A stretch of DNA of 64,000 nt. It comes from Indioceanicola profundi (GTDB lineage Bacteria > Pseudomonadota > Alphaproteobacteria > Azospirillales > Azospirillaceae). The position numbers were made by a program, and so were the translations under genes. The stretch spans positions 1,453,001 to 1,517,000 of the forward strand of contig NZ_CP030126.1 in NCBI RefSeq assembly GCF_003568845.1, given 5' to 3'. Under the pieces are notes generated by a model. That model was given only the letters and a program-made list of their open reading frames with translations, searched no databases and was not told where the DNA came from. Positions 48,171 through 57,503 of this stretch are shown piece after piece. The stretch's first letter is position 1. The number at the start of each line of letters is the position of its first letter.

Positions 48171-50021
48171 ATGAATGGAATGACGCCGGGTTCACCCATC
48201 GCGCGGCGGTCAGTGCTGAAGCGCGGTGCGGCGCTGACGGTGCTGGCCGCCCTTCCCGCCCTGCCGGCCGCCGCCCTTGCGCAAACCGGGGACCCGGAAA
48301 GCTGGCTGGATGCATTCTTCGAGGAGGCTTACCGCGACGCCCTCTCCCGGTCCCCGGAATGGGAGACGATGCTGGGGCTGAACGGCGCCGCGAACGACCG
48401 CTGGAATGAGGTGAGCGAGGCTTTCGATGCCGAAAGCCACAAGCTGGAGGTGGAGCGGCTGGCCAGGATGCGGGCGGAGGTCGATCCGGCTGGCCTGTCC
48501 GACCGGGCCCGCATGAACTACCGCCTGTGGGAGTACAGGGCGGAGGAGAATATCGCCGCCTACCGCTGGCGCAATCACGACTATGTGCTTGAGCATTTCA
48601 ACGGCCGGCACAGCGGGATGCCGTCGCTGCTGATCAACAGCCAGCCGGTGCGTGATCCCGGCCATTTCGCTGCCTGGGAAGCGCGGGTCGGCCGGATCGG
48701 CAGCGCCGTGGATCAACTGATCGCGGCGGCCGAGCGGCAGGCCTGCGCGGGCGTGATCCCACCCCGCTTCTCTTTGGAGAAATCCCGCGACGCCGTGCTT
48801 GGCACGTTGCGGGGTCGTCCCTTCCAGAAGGACGCGACGGAGGACAGCGCGCTCCTGGCCGACATCAAGGCGAAGATCGAGGGAATGGATGTTCCCGCCG
48901 GTGAGAAGGCCGAACTGTCGGCACGTGCGGAAGCGTCGCTCGAGCGGTCGTTCGGTCCGGCCTACCGGCGGCTGGCCGATCATATCGGCACGCTCCATGC
49001 GCGGGCGACGGACGATGACGGTGTCTGGAAGCTGCCCGACGGGGCGGAGTTCTATCGCTTCTGCCTGAAGCGGCATACGACGCTGGAACTGGACCCGGAC
49101 GAAGTCCATGCCCGCGGGCTGGCCGAGGTCGCGCGTATCCATGGGGAGATGCAGGCCATCATGCGGCAGGTCGGCTGGAGCGGCGACCTCCAGTCCTTCT
49201 TCCGCCATCTGCGGGAGGACCCGCGCTTCTACTACCCCGACACGCCGGAAGGGCATGCGGCCTATCTCGCCGAGGCGGAGCGCATCCTGGCAGAGGTGCA
49301 GGCGTCCTTGGACGGGCAGTTCGGCATAAAGCCGAAGGCCCCGGTGATCGTCCGTCGGTTCGAGCCGTTCCGCGAGGCATCGGAGGCCATCGCCCGTTAC
49401 AGCCCCCCGGCCGCCGACGGGTCGCGTCCGGGCACCTACTATGTCAATTTCTCCAACATGCGCGAGATGGCCCGCTTCCAGATGGAGTCGCTGGCCTTCC
49501 ATGAGGCCGTGCCCGGCCACCATCTGCAGATCGCTATCGCGCAGGAGATGACCGATCTCCCTACCTTCCGGCGCTTCGACTGGCACAACGCCTATGTGGA
49601 AGGCTGGGCGCTCTACAGCGAGCGGCTGCCAAAGGAGATGGGGTTCTATAAGGACCCCTACGCCGATTTCGGTCGGCTGACCTTCGAACTCTGGCGGGCC
49701 ATCCGGCTGGTGGTGGATACCGGCATCCATGCCAAGCGCTGGACCCGGCAGGAGGCCATCGACTACTTCGCCGGAAACTCGGCCGTCCCGCGGGAATCGG
49801 CTGAGCGCGAGATCGACCGCTACATCGTCTGGCCGGGCCAGGCCTGCGGCTACTATCTCGGCCTTCTGAAAATCCTGGAACTACGCGGGAAGGCTGAGAC
49901 GGCGCTTGCCGACCGCTTCGACATCCGCGGATTCCATGACGCTATCCTCCGCAACGGCTCCGTCCCGCTGCCCATCCTTGAGGATGTGGTGGCGGACTGG
50001 GTGGCGAGCCGCCGCGCCTGA
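48171..50021 (+). CDS. Exported DUF885-family metallopeptidase-like protein, copy 1
   Basis: A protein of 616 residues with a Tat-like signal (ARRSVLKRGAALTVLAALPALPAAALA). The DUF885 core contains HEAVPGHH at residues 444-451 and EGWALYSE from Glu 477, which look like a zinc site of the HExxxGH type with a distal Glu. It also has GRHSGMPSLLINSQPV and RPGTYYVNF. The reaction is not established in my knowledge, and a peptidase role is an inference. It is 12 bp after the aminopeptidase and 43 bp before a paralogue, so the three form an operon. Confidence 0.88.
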   Translation: MNGMTPGSPIARRSVLKRGAALTVLAALPALPAAALAQTGDPESWLDAFFEEAYRDALSRSPEWETMLGLNGAANDRWNEVSEAFDAESHKLEVERLARMRAEVDPAGLSDRARMNYRLWEYRAEENIAAYRWRNHDYVLEHFNGRHSGMPSLLINSQPVRDPGHFAAWEARVGRIGSAVDQLIAAAERQACAGVIPPRFSLEKSRDAVLGTLRGRPFQKDATEDSALLADIKAKIEGMDVPAGEKAELSARAEASLERSFGPAYRRLADHIGTLHARATDDDGVWKLPDGAEFYRFCLKRHTTLELDPDEVHARGLAEVARIHGEMQAIMRQVGWSGDLQSFFRHLREDPRFYYPDTPEGHAAYLAEAERILAEVQASLDGQFGIKPKAPVIVRRFEPFREASEAIARYSPPAADGSRPGTYYVNFSNMREMARFQMESLAFHEAVPGHHLQIAIAQEMTDLPTFRRFDWHNAYVEGWALYSERLPKEMGFYKDPYADFGRLTFELWRAIRLVVDTGIHAKRWTRQEAIDYFAGNSAVPRESAEREIDRYIVWPGQACGYYLGLLKILELRGKAETALADRFDIRGFHDAILRNGSVPLPILEDVVADWVASRRA

Positions 50022-50064
50022 CCGACTCTTTACAGACTCAGACCAGAAAACCAGGGAACATCCG

Positions 50065-51936
50065 ATGCGACTTCATGCCCGCCTCCGCAGCGCTGCACTC
50101 GCCGGCGCGGCCGCACTTTCCCTTCTCTCCGCCGGTGGTTCCGCCTGGGCGCAGATGGCCCCGCCCCAGCCGCTGGAGATCGGCGCTGCGGCCAAGCCCT
50201 CCTCCAAGGGCGATGTCCAGGCGCTGAACGCCTTCTTCGAGCAGGCTTTCCAGGAAGGGCTTGCCCTGTCGCCGGAGTTCCAGACCCAACTCGGCCAGAA
50301 GACCAATTACGGCCTCTGGGACAACAATTCGGACGAGATGGCGGAAGCTCAGGTCGCACGCACGCAGGCCATGCTGCGGCACCTCCGCGAAGGCTGGGAC
50401 CCGGCCCAGCTCCCGGAGTCCGCGCGCCTCAACTACCGCATCTTCGAGGAGCAGGCCGAGCGGCAGATCGAGGCCCACGAGTGGCGGCGACACGGCTACG
50501 CGCTGAACCATCTCTATGGCCGCCACACCGGCATTCCCTCCCTCCTTATCAACCAGCACCGGGTGGACAGCGCGGAGGATGCGGAGGCCTATATCTCCCG
50601 CCTCGGCAAAGTGCCCTATGTGCTCGGCCAGACGATCGCGAACGCGAAGGCCAGCGAGGCCATGGGCGTCATCGCCCCGAAATTCTCGCTTGAGAAGATG
50701 CTGCCCGACGTTCGCTCCGTCATCTCCGGCGCGCCGTTCGAGGAGGGCAAGCCCGACAGCGCCATCTTCGCCGATTTCAAGACGAAGGTCGGCGCGCTGA
50801 AGATCGATCAGGCGGCCAAGGACGACCTGGTCGGGCGTGCCCGCGAGGCGCTGCTGACCAAGGTGGCTCCGGCCTATAAGGAGCTGGCCTCCGTGGTGGA
50901 ATCGCAGATCGGCAAGGCAACGGACGAGGACGGCGTCTGGAAGCTTCCGGACGGCCGCGACTACTACCGCTTCGAGCTGAAGCAGTCGACGACCACCGAC
51001 ATCGATCCCGACGAGGTCCACCGCATCGGCCTTCAGGAAGTCGAGTCCATCCAGAAGGAGATGCTCTCCATCAAGGACAAGGTCGGCTTCAAGGGCGACC
51101 TGCAGGCCTTCTTCGAGCATCTCCGCTCCGACCCGCAGTTCATCTACCCCAATACCGACGAGGGCAAGGAAGCCTTCATCCGGCAGGCGGAGACCTATAT
51201 CGATGCCTTCCGGCCCAAGCTGGACGGGCTGTTCATCACCAAACCGAAGGCCGACCTGATCGTGAAGCGGGTCGAGGCGTTCCGGGAGAAGTCGGCGCCG
51301 CCCGCCTTCTACAACCGTCCCGCCCTCGACGGCTCACGCCCCGGCATCTTCTACGCCAACCTGTACGACACGAAGGAGCTGCCGAAGTGGAGCCTGGAGG
51401 CCATCGTCTATCATGAGGCGATTCCCGGTCACCACATGCAGATCGCCATCGCGCAGGAGCTTCAGGACATCCCGACCTTCCGCAAGTTCGCTTTCTTCGG
51501 CGCCTATACGGAGGGCTGGGGCCTCTATGCCGAGCAGTTGCCGAAGGAGCTGGGTTTCTACAAGGACCCCTACAGCGATTTCGGCCGGCTGAACACGCAG
51601 ATATGGCGCGCTGTGCGGCTGGTGGTGGACAGCGGCATCCACGCGAAGAAATGGACCCGACAGCAGGCCATCGACTATTTCGTCGCCAACACCCCGCTCT
51701 CCCGCGAGGTCGCGACGCGCGAGGTGGACCGCTACATCGTCAATCCGGGACAGGCCACCAGCTACTATATCGGCCTGCTGAAAATCCTGGAGCTGCGGGA
51801 CAAGGCGAAGAAGGAGCTGGGCGAAAGCTTCGACCTGCGTGCCTTCCATGACGCCCTCATCACCTCCGGCGCTGTTTCCTTGCCGGCGCTGGAGACGCTG
51901 GTGGACAGTTGGATCGCCGAGACGAAGCGGAGCTGA
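50065..51936 (+). CDS. Exported DUF885-family metallopeptidase-like protein, copy 2
   Basis: A protein of 623 residues, a clear tandem paralogue of the gene just upstream. It has a Sec-type signal peptide (MRLHARLRSAALAGAAALSL..., cut near AWAQ) instead of the Tat-like one of copy 1. HEAIPGHH is at 450-457 and EGWGLYAE begins at Glu 483. Shared blocks include YGRHTGIPSLLIN and RPGIFYANLYDT. The ATG at 50065 was chosen because the signal peptide starts there. A hairpin 30 bp after the stop may end the transcript. Confidence 0.9.
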   Translation: MRLHARLRSAALAGAAALSLLSAGGSAWAQMAPPQPLEIGAAAKPSSKGDVQALNAFFEQAFQEGLALSPEFQTQLGQKTNYGLWDNNSDEMAEAQVARTQAMLRHLREGWDPAQLPESARLNYRIFEEQAERQIEAHEWRRHGYALNHLYGRHTGIPSLLINQHRVDSAEDAEAYISRLGKVPYVLGQTIANAKASEAMGVIAPKFSLEKMLPDVRSVISGAPFEEGKPDSAIFADFKTKVGALKIDQAAKDDLVGRAREALLTKVAPAYKELASVVESQIGKATDEDGVWKLPDGRDYYRFELKQSTTTDIDPDEVHRIGLQEVESIQKEMLSIKDKVGFKGDLQAFFEHLRSDPQFIYPNTDEGKEAFIRQAETYIDAFRPKLDGLFITKPKADLIVKRVEAFREKSAPPAFYNRPALDGSRPGIFYANLYDTKELPKWSLEAIVYHEAIPGHHMQIAIAQELQDIPTFRKFAFFGAYTEGWGLYAEQLPKELGFYKDPYSDFGRLNTQIWRAVRLVVDSGIHAKKWTRQQAIDYFVANTPLSREVATREVDRYIVNPGQATSYYIGLLKILELRDKAKKELGESFDLRAFHDALITSGAVSLPALETLVDSWIAETKRS

Positions 51937-51964
51937 GCGCCGCGGGGACAGTCGCGATTATGGT

Positions 51965-51996
51965 GTGCGCCCCTGCTCTTTCGGGCAGGGGCGTAC
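51965..51996 (+). terminator. Hairpin after the peptidase operon
   Basis: A 12-bp stem (51965-51976 with 51985-51996, one G-U pair) with an 8-base loop TCTTTCGG lies 28 bp after the second DUF885 gene. No T-tract follows on either strand, so it may be an imperfect terminator or an mRNA 3'-end stabiliser. Confidence 0.4.
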
Positions 51997-52130
51997 CGCA
52001 GGGCCGGCGCAGGCGTTGACCGAGAGGTGGTTGCGTACAGGTATCGTCCGAGGGGCTGCAAGAACCGGCCGCGCGGAGGCCGGGCCGCGGCCCCTTTGGA
52101 TCTGCGACCATCCGAAAGGCGGAATCCGAC

Positions 52131-52535
52131 ATGCACCTCCCCCGCATCTTCGCCAGCGCCCTCTCCGTCGCCCTGCCTGCAGCCCTGCTTCTGACCGTCA
52201 GTCCAGCGAGTGCCGCCGAGTTCGAGGGCGACTACGTCGTCACGGGCGAGATGGAAGGCGGTCGCGGCTACAAGGGGGTCGCCAGGGTCGCCAAGACCGG
52301 CGACACCTACACCATCGCCTGGAAGATCGGGCAAGAGAGCCATCTCGGCACCGGCATCCTGTCCGGCGGCCAGCTCTCCACGGTGTTCGTCGGCGCCGGT
52401 ATTCCCGGCGTCGCGGTCTACCGCCGTTCGCCGGATGGCAAAGTTCTGGGCGTCTATACGCAGTTCGGCGGAACGCAGACGGCCATCGAGACCTGGGAAC
52501 CCGTGCCGGCCGCCGAAGGCCAGTCCAGCCGCTGA
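52131..52535 (+). CDS. Exported hypothetical protein, beta-rich
   Basis: A protein of 134 residues with a signal peptide (MHLPRIFASALSVALPAALLLT..., cut near ASA-AEF). The mature part has short alternating strands (GDYVVTGEMEGG, GYKGVARVAKTGDTYTIAWKI) and no Cys, as in small beta-barrel or lipocalin-like periplasmic proteins. No family can be named. It stands alone, 194 bp after the DUF885 gene, and converges on the OsmC gene. Confidence 0.65.
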   Translation: MHLPRIFASALSVALPAALLLTVSPASAAEFEGDYVVTGEMEGGRGYKGVARVAKTGDTYTIAWKIGQESHLGTGILSGGQLSTVFVGAGIPGVAVYRRSPDGKVLGVYTQFGGTQTAIETWEPVPAAEGQSSR

Positions 52536-52632
52536 CCATATGCGGCTGGGTGAAATGGACCGGATGGGGAGGAGGTCGCCGGAAAGACGCCTCCAACCTC
52601 TCCGGGCCGGAAGCCCACGGGAATCGTCGCCG

Positions 52633-53139
52633 TCAGGCGATCACGGCGCTGACGGCGGGCGGCGCTTTGAGGGTCTGGTAGATCACGCAATACCGCTCGG
52701 TGAGCTTGATCAGCGTGGCCTTCTGCTCCTCGTCGAGGTCGCCCTCCAGTTCGAATCGCAGCCGCACTTCGCGGAAGCCGACGGGCGCGTCCTTGGCGAC
52801 TCCGAGCGTTCCCCGGAAGTCCAGGTCGCCCTCGGCCAGCACACGCCCGCCAGAAACCGGAAGCTCCAGTGCTGTCGCCACGGCCTTCAACGTCACGCCC
52901 GCACAGGCGACCAGAGCCTCCAGCAGCATGTCGCCGGAACAGGCGAGGTTCCCAGGACCTCCAGTCGCCGGATGAAGGCCGGCTTCCACCAGGGCGCGGC
53001 CGGTGTCGACCTTGCAGACCAGGGCGTCGCTGTCCAAATCCCCGCTGGCCCGCAATGTGAGAACGGCAGCGTCCGGCGCGTCCTTGTATTTCTGCTTCAA
53101 AGGCGCCTGAAGGGAACGCAGCTCCTCTGCCTTCATCAT
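52633..53139 (-). CDS. OsmC-family protein
   Basis: A protein of 168 residues with the OsmC/Ohr fold. The redox-active Cys are probably Cys 79 (LEALVACAGVTLKAVA) and Cys 151 (ERYCVIYQTL). The family reduces organic hydroperoxides or has related thiol chemistry. Hydroperoxide activity of this member is inferred. The start is one of two adjacent ATGs at 53139/53136 right behind GGGAGAG. It converges on the exported protein at 52131. Confidence 0.85.
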   Translation of the reverse strand: MMKAEELRSLQAPLKQKYKDAPDAAVLTLRASGDLDSDALVCKVDTGRALVEAGLHPATGGPGNLACSGDMLLEALVACAGVTLKAVATALELPVSGGRVLAEGDLDFRGTLGVAKDAPVGFREVRLRFELEGDLDEEQKATLIKLTERYCVIYQTLKAPPAVSAVIA

Positions 53140-53391
53140 CTCTCTCCCTGTCTGTTTTTGGTGAATTCGAGTATCGGCCGGCTATCCCCCCACGGCCCTG
53201 CTGGCCTTCATACAACAGCATCAAAGGGCCGTTCCGCTTCCTCGAAGGATATGCTAGGCCATTGGTCGTACCCGAGCGGACGAGTTGCCGCCCGAACTTG
53301 AATGCGTTAACCAGTTTGAGACTTGTTCGGTGGATAAAACATCAGCCGATACGCACTCTAAGATAGTGACCGTCCTGGTCGCTTGGACCTG

Positions 53392-53838
53392 ATGCGAACG
53401 GACCGCCCACTCGTCATGGACCCCGAAGGTTCCACCTCATCCGGCAGCCCCCGAACCCGCATAATGATTGTGGAGGATGACGCGCTTGTCGGCTTGGGAA
53501 TCAAGCTGACCGTCACCGAACTCGGGTACGATGTGGTCGGCATTGCCGCGTCCGAACCGGAAGCGATCAAGCTGGCGGATCAGACGCATCCGCGGCTTGC
53601 GCTGATGGACATCAGGCTGCGCGGACCGGTGGACGGCATCGATACGGCGCGCCGGTTGCGCTCGGAATACAACATCCGCTCCATCTACCTGTCCGCCTAT
53701 GCGGACGAACCGACCTTGAGCCGCGTCGCACAGACCTACCCTCTGGGTTTCGTGCAGAAGCCCTATTCGGCCAACCAGCTGAAATCCGCCTTGGAACTCG
53801 CCGTGCGCAGATTGGGCGACGGCGGAGAGCCTTCCTGA
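53392..53838 (+). CDS. Single-domain response regulator
   Basis: A receiver domain of 148 residues with no output domain. It has the acidic pair in IVEDD, a phospho-acceptor Asp in ALMDIRLRG, the switch Ser in IYLSAYAD, and the switch Lys in GFVQKPYS. Proteins of this type pass phosphate to other kinases or act by binding partners. The ATG at 53392 is used, and 53416 is also possible. No kinase is adjacent. The soluble hybrid kinase lies 10 kb away and is only a speculative partner. Confidence 0.85.
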   Translation: MRTDRPLVMDPEGSTSSGSPRTRIMIVEDDALVGLGIKLTVTELGYDVVGIAASEPEAIKLADQTHPRLALMDIRLRGPVDGIDTARRLRSEYNIRSIYLSAYADEPTLSRVAQTYPLGFVQKPYSANQLKSALELAVRRLGDGGEPS

Positions 53839-54031
53839 CCGAGGCATTTCCGTTCACCGGTCTTCGTCTCTCCCTTGTCACGGGCGGAGATGAACAATCA
53901 AGGGCGGCAGCAGCGCGATATTTTGCCTTTCCCCGTGTTTAGGTGGCGTGAGGGCGCTATGAGCCGCTGAACGGCCGCATAGCGTCAAAAGAACGAAAAG
54001 ACTGCCACCTCTCGGGATTAAGGAGATCACG

Positions 54032-54367
54032 ATGCGTGCGAAGCTCTTGGCCATTTCGAGCGTGCTCGTCCTCGGACTGGCCGCTTGCGGCGACGACACG
54101 AATACCGCGGACACCGAAGCCGTTGAGCCGCCCGCCGCTACGTCGGAAGCGCCTCCGGCCGAGCCTGCCGCACCGCCGCCGGTCGAGGAGCCGGAAGTCG
54201 CCGGCCCGACGGGTGCGACCGAGACCGAAGATCCGAACGTGACCACCTTCGGCGGTGGCCCCGGCCCGACGACCACGACGGGCGGCGAGGCCCCGGACCC
54301 GGCTGCTCCTCCGGAGGAGATGGAGGAGGAGCCCGCCACGACCCCGCCGGCGGGCGGCGGTCAGTAA
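54032..54367 (+). CDS. Acidic proline-rich lipoprotein
   Basis: A protein of 111 residues with a lipoprotein signal (MRAKLLAISSVLVLGLAAC, lipobox LAAC with Cys 19). The mature part has almost no hydrophobic core and is made of Pro, Ala, Glu, Thr and Gly (PPAATSEAPPAEPAAPPP, TTTTGGEAPDPAAPPEE). It should be disordered and anchored to a membrane by lipid. AAGGAG lies 8 bp before the ATG. The function is unknown. Confidence 0.7.
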   Translation: MRAKLLAISSVLVLGLAACGDDTNTADTEAVEPPAATSEAPPAEPAAPPPVEEPEVAGPTGATETEDPNVTTFGGGPGPTTTTGGEAPDPAAPPEEMEEEPATTPPAGGGQ

Positions 54368-54446
54368 TCACTGCCAGGCAGGCGAATGCCCGGGCGGCAG
54401 CCTCAGCCGCCCGGCGCATCGTCGATACGGCCCCGGACCTGTTCCG

Positions 54447-54866
54447 TCACTCAGGCGGAACCGGCCGGGGTTTCCTGTCTTCTCCGATGGCGACGAAGGT
54501 GAAGACGCCTTCCGTCACCTTGTACCCATCGGGATTTCCCCAGGCCCGCACCCAGGTCTCGATCAGGACCTTGATCGAGGTATTTCCGACCTTCAGGATG
54601 CGGCAGTAGCAGTTCACCTCATCGCCCAGGCTGATCGGACGGTGGAACTTCATCGCCTCGATCCCGACGGTGGCCACCTTGCCCTTGGCGCGCTTCGCGG
54701 CCACGGCGCCCCCGGCGAGATCCATCTGCGACAGCACCCAGCCGCCGAAGACGTCGCCATTGCCGTTCAGGTCGCGCGGCATGGTGAAGGTGCGGAGGGC
54801 CGGCGCTTCGTTCTCGAAGTCCGGAGCGCCCTGCGACGTCGCATCGCCGCGTTCGGTCTGGTCCAT
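54447..54866 (-). CDS. Acyl-CoA thioesterase, YciA type
   Basis: A hot-dog-fold thioesterase of 139 residues. The pattern TFTMPRDLNGNGDVFGGWVLSQMDLAGG has the catalytic Asp, and KFHRPISLGDEVNCYCRI is the second family block. YciA enzymes hydrolyse a broad range of acyl-CoAs in the cytosol. The ATG at 54866 sits behind AGAGGAG. A longer frame upstream is inside the divergent promoter region. It is divergent from parE with about 100 bp between the starts. Confidence 0.9.
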   Translation of the reverse strand: MDQTERGDATSQGAPDFENEAPALRTFTMPRDLNGNGDVFGGWVLSQMDLAGGAVAAKRAKGKVATVGIEAMKFHRPISLGDEVNCYCRILKVGNTSIKVLIETWVRAWGNPDGYKVTEGVFTFVAIGEDRKPRPVPPE

Positions 54867-54932
54867 TTTCTCCTCTTGGATCAATAAGCTACAAAATCTT
54901 GTAGGCGGCCCTAGGCCCGTATACCGCACCTA

Positions 54933-54962
54933 TTGAAGTGTATATGTGGCGGCGCATATAAT
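54933..54962 (+). promoter_or_regulatory. Sigma-70 promoter of parE
   Basis: A perfect -10 TATAAT (54957-54962) lies 18 bp after the -35 TTGAAG (54933-54938). The expected start is at 54969-54970, on or next to the A of the parE ATG at 54970. This implies a leaderless mRNA. Confidence 0.7.
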
Positions 54963-54969
54963 GTGCCGT

Positions 54970-56961
54970 ATGAGCGACCTTTTCCAGAATACCGCCCGCA
55001 AGCAGGACAGCTATTCCGCCGAGGACATCGAGGTTCTTGAGGGGCTGGAACCCGTGCGCCGACGGCCCGGCATGTATATCGGCGGGACCGACGAGCGTGC
55101 GCTGCACCACCTTGCCGCTGAAATCCTCGACAACGCCATGGACGAGGCCGTGGCCGGCCATGCCAGCCGCATCGACCTCGAACTCGGCGCGGATGGCAGC
55201 ATCACCGTGCGCGACAACGGCCGCGGCATCCCGGTCGATGAGCATCCGAAATATCCCGGCAAGTCGGCGCTCGAGGTGATCTTCACCACGCTGCACTCCG
55301 GCGGCAAATTCTCGGGCAAGGTTTACGCCACCTCGGGCGGCCTGCACGGCGTCGGCTCCGCCGTCGTGAATGCCCTGTCCGACCGGCTGCATGTGGAGGT
55401 CGCGCGCGACCGCCAGCTCTTCACCCAGACTTACAGCCGCGGTGTTCCGCTGGGACCGCTGGTCAATGTCGGCCCGGTGCACAACCGACGCGGCACGGTG
55501 GTGAGCTTCCACCCCGACGCGGACATCTTCGGCGAGGGCGCGACCTTCAAGCCGGAGCGGCTGTACCGCATGGTCCGCTCCAAGGCCTATCTCTACCGTG
55601 GCGTGGAGATCCGCTGGAGCTGCGATCCGGCGCTGCTGTCCGCCGACAGCGCCGTGCCGGCCGCGGAGACGCTGCACTTCCCTAACGGTCTGCTGGATTA
55701 TCTGAACGGGGCGCTGAAGGACCGGGCCACGGTCACCCCCTCCCCCTTCGCGGGCGAGGCGACCTTCCCGAACGAGGCCGGCCGGGTCGAGTGGGCGGTC
55801 GCCTGGCCCGATGACGACGAGGGCTTCAGCCACACCTACTGCAACACCATCCCGACACCGCTCGGCGGAACGCATGAGGTGGGCCTGCGCTCCGCGCTGA
55901 CCCGCGCGCTGAAGGGCTATGGGGAGATGGTGCAGAACAAGCGCGCCGCCTCCATCACCGCCGACGATGTGATGGACGGCGCCACGGTGCTGCTGTCCGT
56001 CTTCGTGCGCGATCCGCAGTTCCAGGGCCAGACCAAGGAACGCCTGGTCAGCCCGGAGGCGAGCCGCCTGACCGACGTGGCGATCAAGGACCATTTCGAT
56101 CACTGGCTCTCCGCCAACGCCGCGTCCGCCAAGGCCCTGATCGAGCGGCTGGTCGAGAAGGCCGAGGAGCGCGCGCGCCGCAAGGCGCAGAAGGAAACGG
56201 CGCGCAAGACGGCGACCCGCCGCCTGCGCCTGCCCGGCAAGCTGGCCGACTGCGCCCGTCAGACCGCGGACAACACGGAAATCTTCATCGTCGAGGGTGA
56301 TTCGGCCGGCGGCTCCGCCAAGCAGGCCCGCAACCGGGAAACCCAGGCGATCCTGCCCCTGCGCGGCAAGATCCTGAATGTCGCCAGCGCCTCCATCGAG
56401 AAGCTGCGCGCCAATCAGGAGCTGTCCGATCTGGTGCTGGCGCTCGGCTGCGGCGCTGGCAAGGACTTCAGTGCCGACCGGCTGCGCTATGAGCGGGTCA
56501 TCATCATGACCGACGCCGATGTGGACGGCGCGCACATCGCCAGCCTGCTGATGACCTTCTTCTATCGTGAGATGCCGCAGCTCATCCAGCAAGGGCACCT
56601 GTATCTGGCATTGCCGCCGCTCTATCGTCTGGCTGCCGGCAATCTGGTCCGCTATGCCCGCGACGACGCCCATAAGGACGAGTTGATGGCCGGCGAGTTC
56701 AAGAATGCGCGCGGCAAGGTCGAGATCAGCCGCTTCAAGGGCCTGGGTGAAATGCCGGCGTCCCAGCTCAAGGAAACCACCATGGACCCGTCCAAGCGGT
56801 CCTTGCTGCGGGTGGTTGTCCCGGACCTGAAGGACCCGGACGAAAAGGACGACGCCGACGCCACGAAGGAGTTGGTGGAGAGCCTGATGGGCCGCAAGGC
56901 GGAACTCCGCTTCAAGTTCATCACGGAGAACGCCAAGTTCGCGCAGGATCTGGACGTCTGA
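54970..56961 (+). CDS. parE: DNA topoisomerase IV subunit B
   Basis: A protein of 663 residues, the ParE size rather than the about 800 of GyrB. The GHKL ATPase has EILDNAMDEA, DNGRGIPV and a glycine-rich lid (ATSGGLHGVGSAVVNALS). The TOPRIM domain has EGDSAGGSAKQARNR (Glu 442) and IMTDADVDGAHI. With ParC it separates linked daughter chromosomes. The ATG at 54970 (MSDLFQNTAR) is preferred because a perfect -10 box overlaps the other ATG at 54961. The GNAT gene follows after 38 bp. Confidence 0.96.
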   Translation: MSDLFQNTARKQDSYSAEDIEVLEGLEPVRRRPGMYIGGTDERALHHLAAEILDNAMDEAVAGHASRIDLELGADGSITVRDNGRGIPVDEHPKYPGKSALEVIFTTLHSGGKFSGKVYATSGGLHGVGSAVVNALSDRLHVEVARDRQLFTQTYSRGVPLGPLVNVGPVHNRRGTVVSFHPDADIFGEGATFKPERLYRMVRSKAYLYRGVEIRWSCDPALLSADSAVPAAETLHFPNGLLDYLNGALKDRATVTPSPFAGEATFPNEAGRVEWAVAWPDDDEGFSHTYCNTIPTPLGGTHEVGLRSALTRALKGYGEMVQNKRAASITADDVMDGATVLLSVFVRDPQFQGQTKERLVSPEASRLTDVAIKDHFDHWLSANAASAKALIERLVEKAEERARRKAQKETARKTATRRLRLPGKLADCARQTADNTEIFIVEGDSAGGSAKQARNRETQAILPLRGKILNVASASIEKLRANQELSDLVLALGCGAGKDFSADRLRYERVIIMTDADVDGAHIASLLMTFFYREMPQLIQQGHLYLALPPLYRLAAGNLVRYARDDAHKDELMAGEFKNARGKVEISRFKGLGEMPASQLKETTMDPSKRSLLRVVVPDLKDPDEKDDADATKELVESLMGRKAELRFKFITENAKFAQDLDV

Positions 56962-56999
56962 TCCCCGTTTCCCCGAACCCGACGACCCGGCGTGATGCG

Positions 57000-57503
57000 A
57001 TGGATGCCCCTGCCCGCCTCGCCATCCGGCCCGAGGAGCCAGAGGACCAGGAAACGATTCGTCTCCTGGTGACCGAGGCGTTCGGCCGGGACGGAGAGGC
57101 AGAGCTTGTGGACGGCCTCAGGCGCGACGGCGATCTCGTCCTCTCGCTGCTCGCGACGGATCAGGAGGGCAGCCTGTGCGGCCATCTGGCCCTGTCACGG
57201 CTCAAATCGCCGGAAAATGCCCTGGCGCTCGCCCCGGTCGCAGTTTCGCCGCCATTCCAGCGCCGGGGCATCGGCAGCCGTCTTGTCCGCGCCGCCCTGA
57301 CCCGGGCGCAGCAGCAGGGCTTTTCCATCGTCTTCGTGCTCGGCGACCCTGCTTACTACACTCGTTTCGGTTTCACGGCCCAGGCCGCAGAGCTGTTTTC
57401 CAGCCCCTATTCCGGCCCGTGCTTCATGGCGCTTCGCCTGAACGGGCAGTCCAATGAGCCTTCGCCGGTTATTTACGCCGATGCCTTCGGCCGGCTGGGC
57501 TGA
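57000..57503 (+). CDS. GNAT-family N-acetyltransferase
   Basis: A protein of 167 residues with the GNAT fold. The acetyl-CoA pyrophosphate loop is VSPPFQRRGIGSRLVRAAL. The C-terminal GDPAYYTRFGF is typical of the YhbS-like subgroup. The acceptor substrate is unknown. It starts 38 bp after parE on the same strand and may be co-transcribed. Confidence 0.85.
   Translation: MDAPARLAIRPEEPEDQETIRLLVTEAFGRDGEAELVDGLRRDGDLVLSLLATDQEGSLCGHLALSRLKSPENALALAPVAVSPPFQRRGIGSRLVRAALTRAQQQGFSIVFVLGDPAYYTRFGFTAQAAELFSSPYSGPCFMALRLNGQSNEPSPVIYADAFGRLG

Noticed and set aside
54390-54414. Terminator after the acidic lipoprotein gene
   Set aside because: The 9-bp GC stem is real, but no T-tract follows on either strand, so it is not listed as a terminator.
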